Shown here one piece after another: positions 6,429 through 7,444 of a DNA stretch of 7,444 nt; position 1 is the first letter of the stretch; the number at the start of each line of letters is the position of its first letter. Where the stretch lies: assembly GCA_903907615.1 (NCBI GenBank), contig CAIVOR010000208.1:1-7444 (forward strand), read 5' to 3'. The stretch is from an uncultured Microbacteriaceae bacterium. Its GTDB lineage: Bacteria > Actinomycetota > Actinomycetes > Actinomycetales > Microbacteriaceae. Made by a program: the position numbers and the translations under genes. A model generated the notes under the pieces. The model saw only the letters and a list, made by a program, of their open reading frames with translations, was not told where the DNA came from and did no database searches.

Positions 6429-6448
6429 TTACCCACAGGTTATCCACA
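6429..6448 (+). promoter_or_regulatory. Tandem DnaA-box-like 9-mers
   Basis: TTACCCACA (6429-6437) and TTATCCACA (6440-6448) stand in the same orientation, two bases apart, so their centres are 11 bp apart, about one helical turn. TTATCCACA is the classical high-affinity DnaA box and the first site differs by one base. They lie in the gap between the convergent rhomboid and crgA genes, outside any coding region. DnaA binding is inferred from the match alone. Confidence 0.55.
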
Positions 6449-6457
6449 TGCGGAGAA

Positions 6458-6471
6458 TTACACGTGTGTAA
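6458..6471. repeat. Short perfect inverted repeat between the DnaA-box-like pair and crgA
   Basis: TTACAC (6458-6463) and GTGTAA (6466-6471) are perfect inverted copies with a two-base spacer, ending seven bases from the crgA stop codon. Its minus-strand half also reads as a degenerate DnaA box (TTACACACG, three mismatches to TTATCCACA). It may be an operator-like site or part of the crgA terminator stem. Confidence 0.5.
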
Positions 6472-6477
6472 GAACCT

Positions 6478-6711
6478 CTAGCGCCACCGGGTGGTCATCA
6501 GGAAGCCGACGAACGCGATTCCGAAGCCGACCAGGATGTTCCACTGACCCAGGGCCGCTACGGGGAGACTGGCCTGCGAGATGTAGAACACGATGATCCA
6601 TACGAGCCCGAGAAGCATGAAGCCAAACATCACGGGCTTGTACCAAACGGGATTCGGGTTTCCCTCGGTATCGCGTGATGTGCGGGTTTTAGTTGTTCGT
6701 GACTTTGCCAT
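6478..6711 (-). CDS. crgA: Cell division protein CrgA
   Basis: CrgA is a small actinobacterial septum protein. In mycobacteria it interacts with FtsZ, FtsQ, FtsI and the CwsA protein, and in streptomycetes it controls septation. This 77-residue copy is complete: a basic cytoplasmic N-terminus (MAKSRTTKTRTSR), the conserved NPVWYKPVMFG, a first membrane helix (~27-46), a short loop with LGQWNILVGFG, a second helix (~57-73) and the hallmark ending MTTRWR. The ATG at 6711 has no good ribosome site, but a TATACT element lies nine bases upstream, suggesting a leaderless or nearly leaderless transcript. It is divergent from the sortase-like gene and convergent with the rhomboid gene, matching the usual actinobacterial neighbourhood. 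Confidence 0.96.
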   Translation of the reverse strand: MAKSRTTKTRTSRDTEGNPNPVWYKPVMFGFMLLGLVWIIVFYISQASLPVAALGQWNILVGFGIAFVGFLMTTRWR

Positions 6712-6720
6712 AACTCAATG

Positions 6721-6726
6721 AGTATA
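6721..6726 (-). promoter_or_regulatory. Candidate -10 element of crgA
   Basis: TATACT on the minus strand matches five of six bases of TATAAT and ends nine bases before the crgA ATG. Transcription would begin at or within a few bases of the start codon. No clear -35 hexamer is seen 16-18 bases upstream. Confidence 0.45.
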
Positions 6727-6772
6727 GCCGGTGCTTCACAGCGCCCGCACAGAGTAAATCTGAGACCCCCAG

Positions 6773-6778
6773 TAGGAT
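6773..6778 (+). promoter_or_regulatory. Candidate -10 element (or ribosome site) of the sortase-like gene
   Basis: TAGGAT fits the TANNNT pattern and ends seven bases before the GTG at 6786, the spacing expected for a leaderless mRNA starting at the GTG. The same bases contain AGGA, eight bases from the GTG, which could instead be a Shine-Dalgarno site. The two readings are mutually exclusive. Confidence 0.35.
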
Positions 6779-6785
6779 GTTTTTC

Positions 6786-7444
6786 GTGACCACGCCACCC
6801 CCCGCCGACGAGACGACGCCCCCCGAGGGCGATTCACAGCAACCTCTCGACGACGCGGGCACGAGCAAGGATTCGCCTTCCGAGGCAACATCATCTGACG
6901 CAACTGACAGCGTCAACGAAGAAAAAGATGCCGCTAAAACGTTGGCAGAATCCATCGAGGCCGACGGTCCGATCGAGTCGGATCACGCAGACGGTGACGG
7001 TGATGCCGACGATTACGACGAGTCCATCGAAGCGGCTGTCGAAGCGATTGCCTATCACCCGGTGTTCGACGCCATCGAGGAAGCGCCCTCGGCCGCTGAA
7101 AACGGACCAAGCAAAACAGGCAAGAAAGCAAAAAAGAAAGTTTCGGCTCGGGACGCGCTTCGCACGTTCTTCTTGTCCCGGGGATTCTCGCGCGGGCTAG
7201 GGGTCGTCGGCGAGTCTCTCATCACCCTCGGTGTCGTCGTGATGTTGTTCCTCGGGTGGCAACTCTGGGTCAACGACGTGATCATCTTTAACGAGTCCAC
7301 GGTCGTGGCAGAAGAAAACGCAAAAAAGTGGACGACCTCAAAGACGCCCTTCCCCACGGCGACCGATGCCGCGGCTCCCGACTACGGACCCGCGCCCGTC
7401 ATGAGCAAGGCTGACATCGATACTGTTTTCGGCAACATCTACAT
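6786..7444 (+). CDS. Class E sortase-like membrane protein, N-terminal 219 residues (3' end outside window)
   Basis: The frame is open from the GTG at 6786 to the window edge. Residues 1-108 are low-complexity and strongly acidic (stretches such as HADGDGDADDYDES). A basic patch follows (KTGKKAKKK, ~110-118), then one membrane helix (GVVGESLITLGVVVMLFLGWQLWV, ~139-162), then an outside linker ending in DIDTVFGNIY. The helix with GE.LITLG and WQLW, plus the start of the segment where sortases have IPRFG, matches the N-terminus of actinobacterial class E sortases, often encoded beside crgA. Sortases cleave a sorting signal and join surface proteins to peptidoglycan. The catalytic His, Cys and Arg are beyond the window, so the family call is inference. 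The in-frame ATG at 6777 lacks space for a ribosome site. Confidence 0.75.
   Translation, partial: MTTPPPADETTPPEGDSQQPLDDAGTSKDSPSEATSSDATDSVNEEKDAAKTLAESIEADGPIESDHADGDGDADDYDESIEAAVEAIAYHPVFDAIEEAPSAAENGPSKTGKKAKKKVSARDALRTFFLSRGFSRGLGVVGESLITLGVVVMLFLGWQLWVNDVIIFNESTVVAEENAKKWTTSKTPFPTATDAAAPDYGPAPVMSKADIDTVFGNIY

Larger units (their letters stand above)
6423..6472 (-). terminator. Possible intrinsic terminator of crgA
   Basis: Read on the minus strand just after the crgA stop, CTTAC (6472-6468) pairs with GTAAG (6432-6428). CAC/GTG extends this after one mismatch, and TTTTT (6427-6423) follows at once. The loop is long, about 27 bases, and the stem only 5+3 bp, so the call is tentative. 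The structure overlaps the DnaA-box-like sites and is a competing explanation for part of that sequence. Confidence 0.4.

Noticed and set aside
5871..6596. 241-residue plus-strand frame overlapping the rhomboid and the end of crgA
   Set aside because: It is a shifted frame of the rhomboid gene, Arg-rich with no motifs, running antisense into crgA.
1..7444. CRISPR array, insertion sequence, toxin-antitoxin or defence system
   Set aside because: No spaced repeats, transposase motifs, terminal inverted repeats or defence-type domains are visible. All convincing genes are core or envelope genes.

Overview
The window looks like chromosomal core sequence from a high-GC Gram-positive bacterium (Actinomycetota), plausibly Microbacteriaceae. 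The gene order supports this: gyrA, a DUF3566 membrane protein, tRNA-Ile, tRNA-Ala, a small single-span membrane protein on the minus strand, cyclophilin, rhomboid, crgA and a sortase-like gene. This is the gyrA-to-crgA block that normally lies near dnaA and the origin in actinobacteria. CrgA is essentially restricted to this phylum. The family-level placement is inference from protein similarity as I remember it.

Layout: 1-2038 (plus) holds the C-terminal 60% of gyrA and a DUF3566 gene one base after its stop. 2090-2297 holds tRNA-Ile(GAT), tRNA-Ala(TGC) and a strong intrinsic terminator. 2354-4877 is a two-gene minus-strand unit: a 153-residue membrane protein followed by a large acyltransferase with an SGNH domain. 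A 100-base divergent promoter region (4878-4977) separates it from a plus-strand pair, a cytoplasmic cyclophilin (4978-5508) and a zinc-ribbon rhomboid protease (5512-6387). The 90-base gap at 6388-6477 holds two tandem DnaA-box-like 9-mers and a possible crgA terminator. crgA (minus, 6478-6711) is divergent from a membrane protein with the N-terminal layout of a class E sortase, which runs off the right edge from 6786.

Functionally the block joins DNA topology (gyrase), translation (two tRNAs), protein folding (cyclophilin), membrane proteolysis (rhomboid) and envelope or division functions (CrgA, sortase, surface acyltransferase, and perhaps the 153-residue protein, which sits where mycobacteria carry cwsA).

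I see no IS element, phage gene, CRISPR array, toxin-antitoxin pair or defence cassette, and no clear new multi-gene system. The observations most worth following are the DnaA-box pair beside crgA, the cwsA-position protein, the identical 23-bp repeat encoding both GyrA boxes, the ten-cysteine extracytoplasmic part of the acyltransferase, and the acidic tail of the sortase-like protein.
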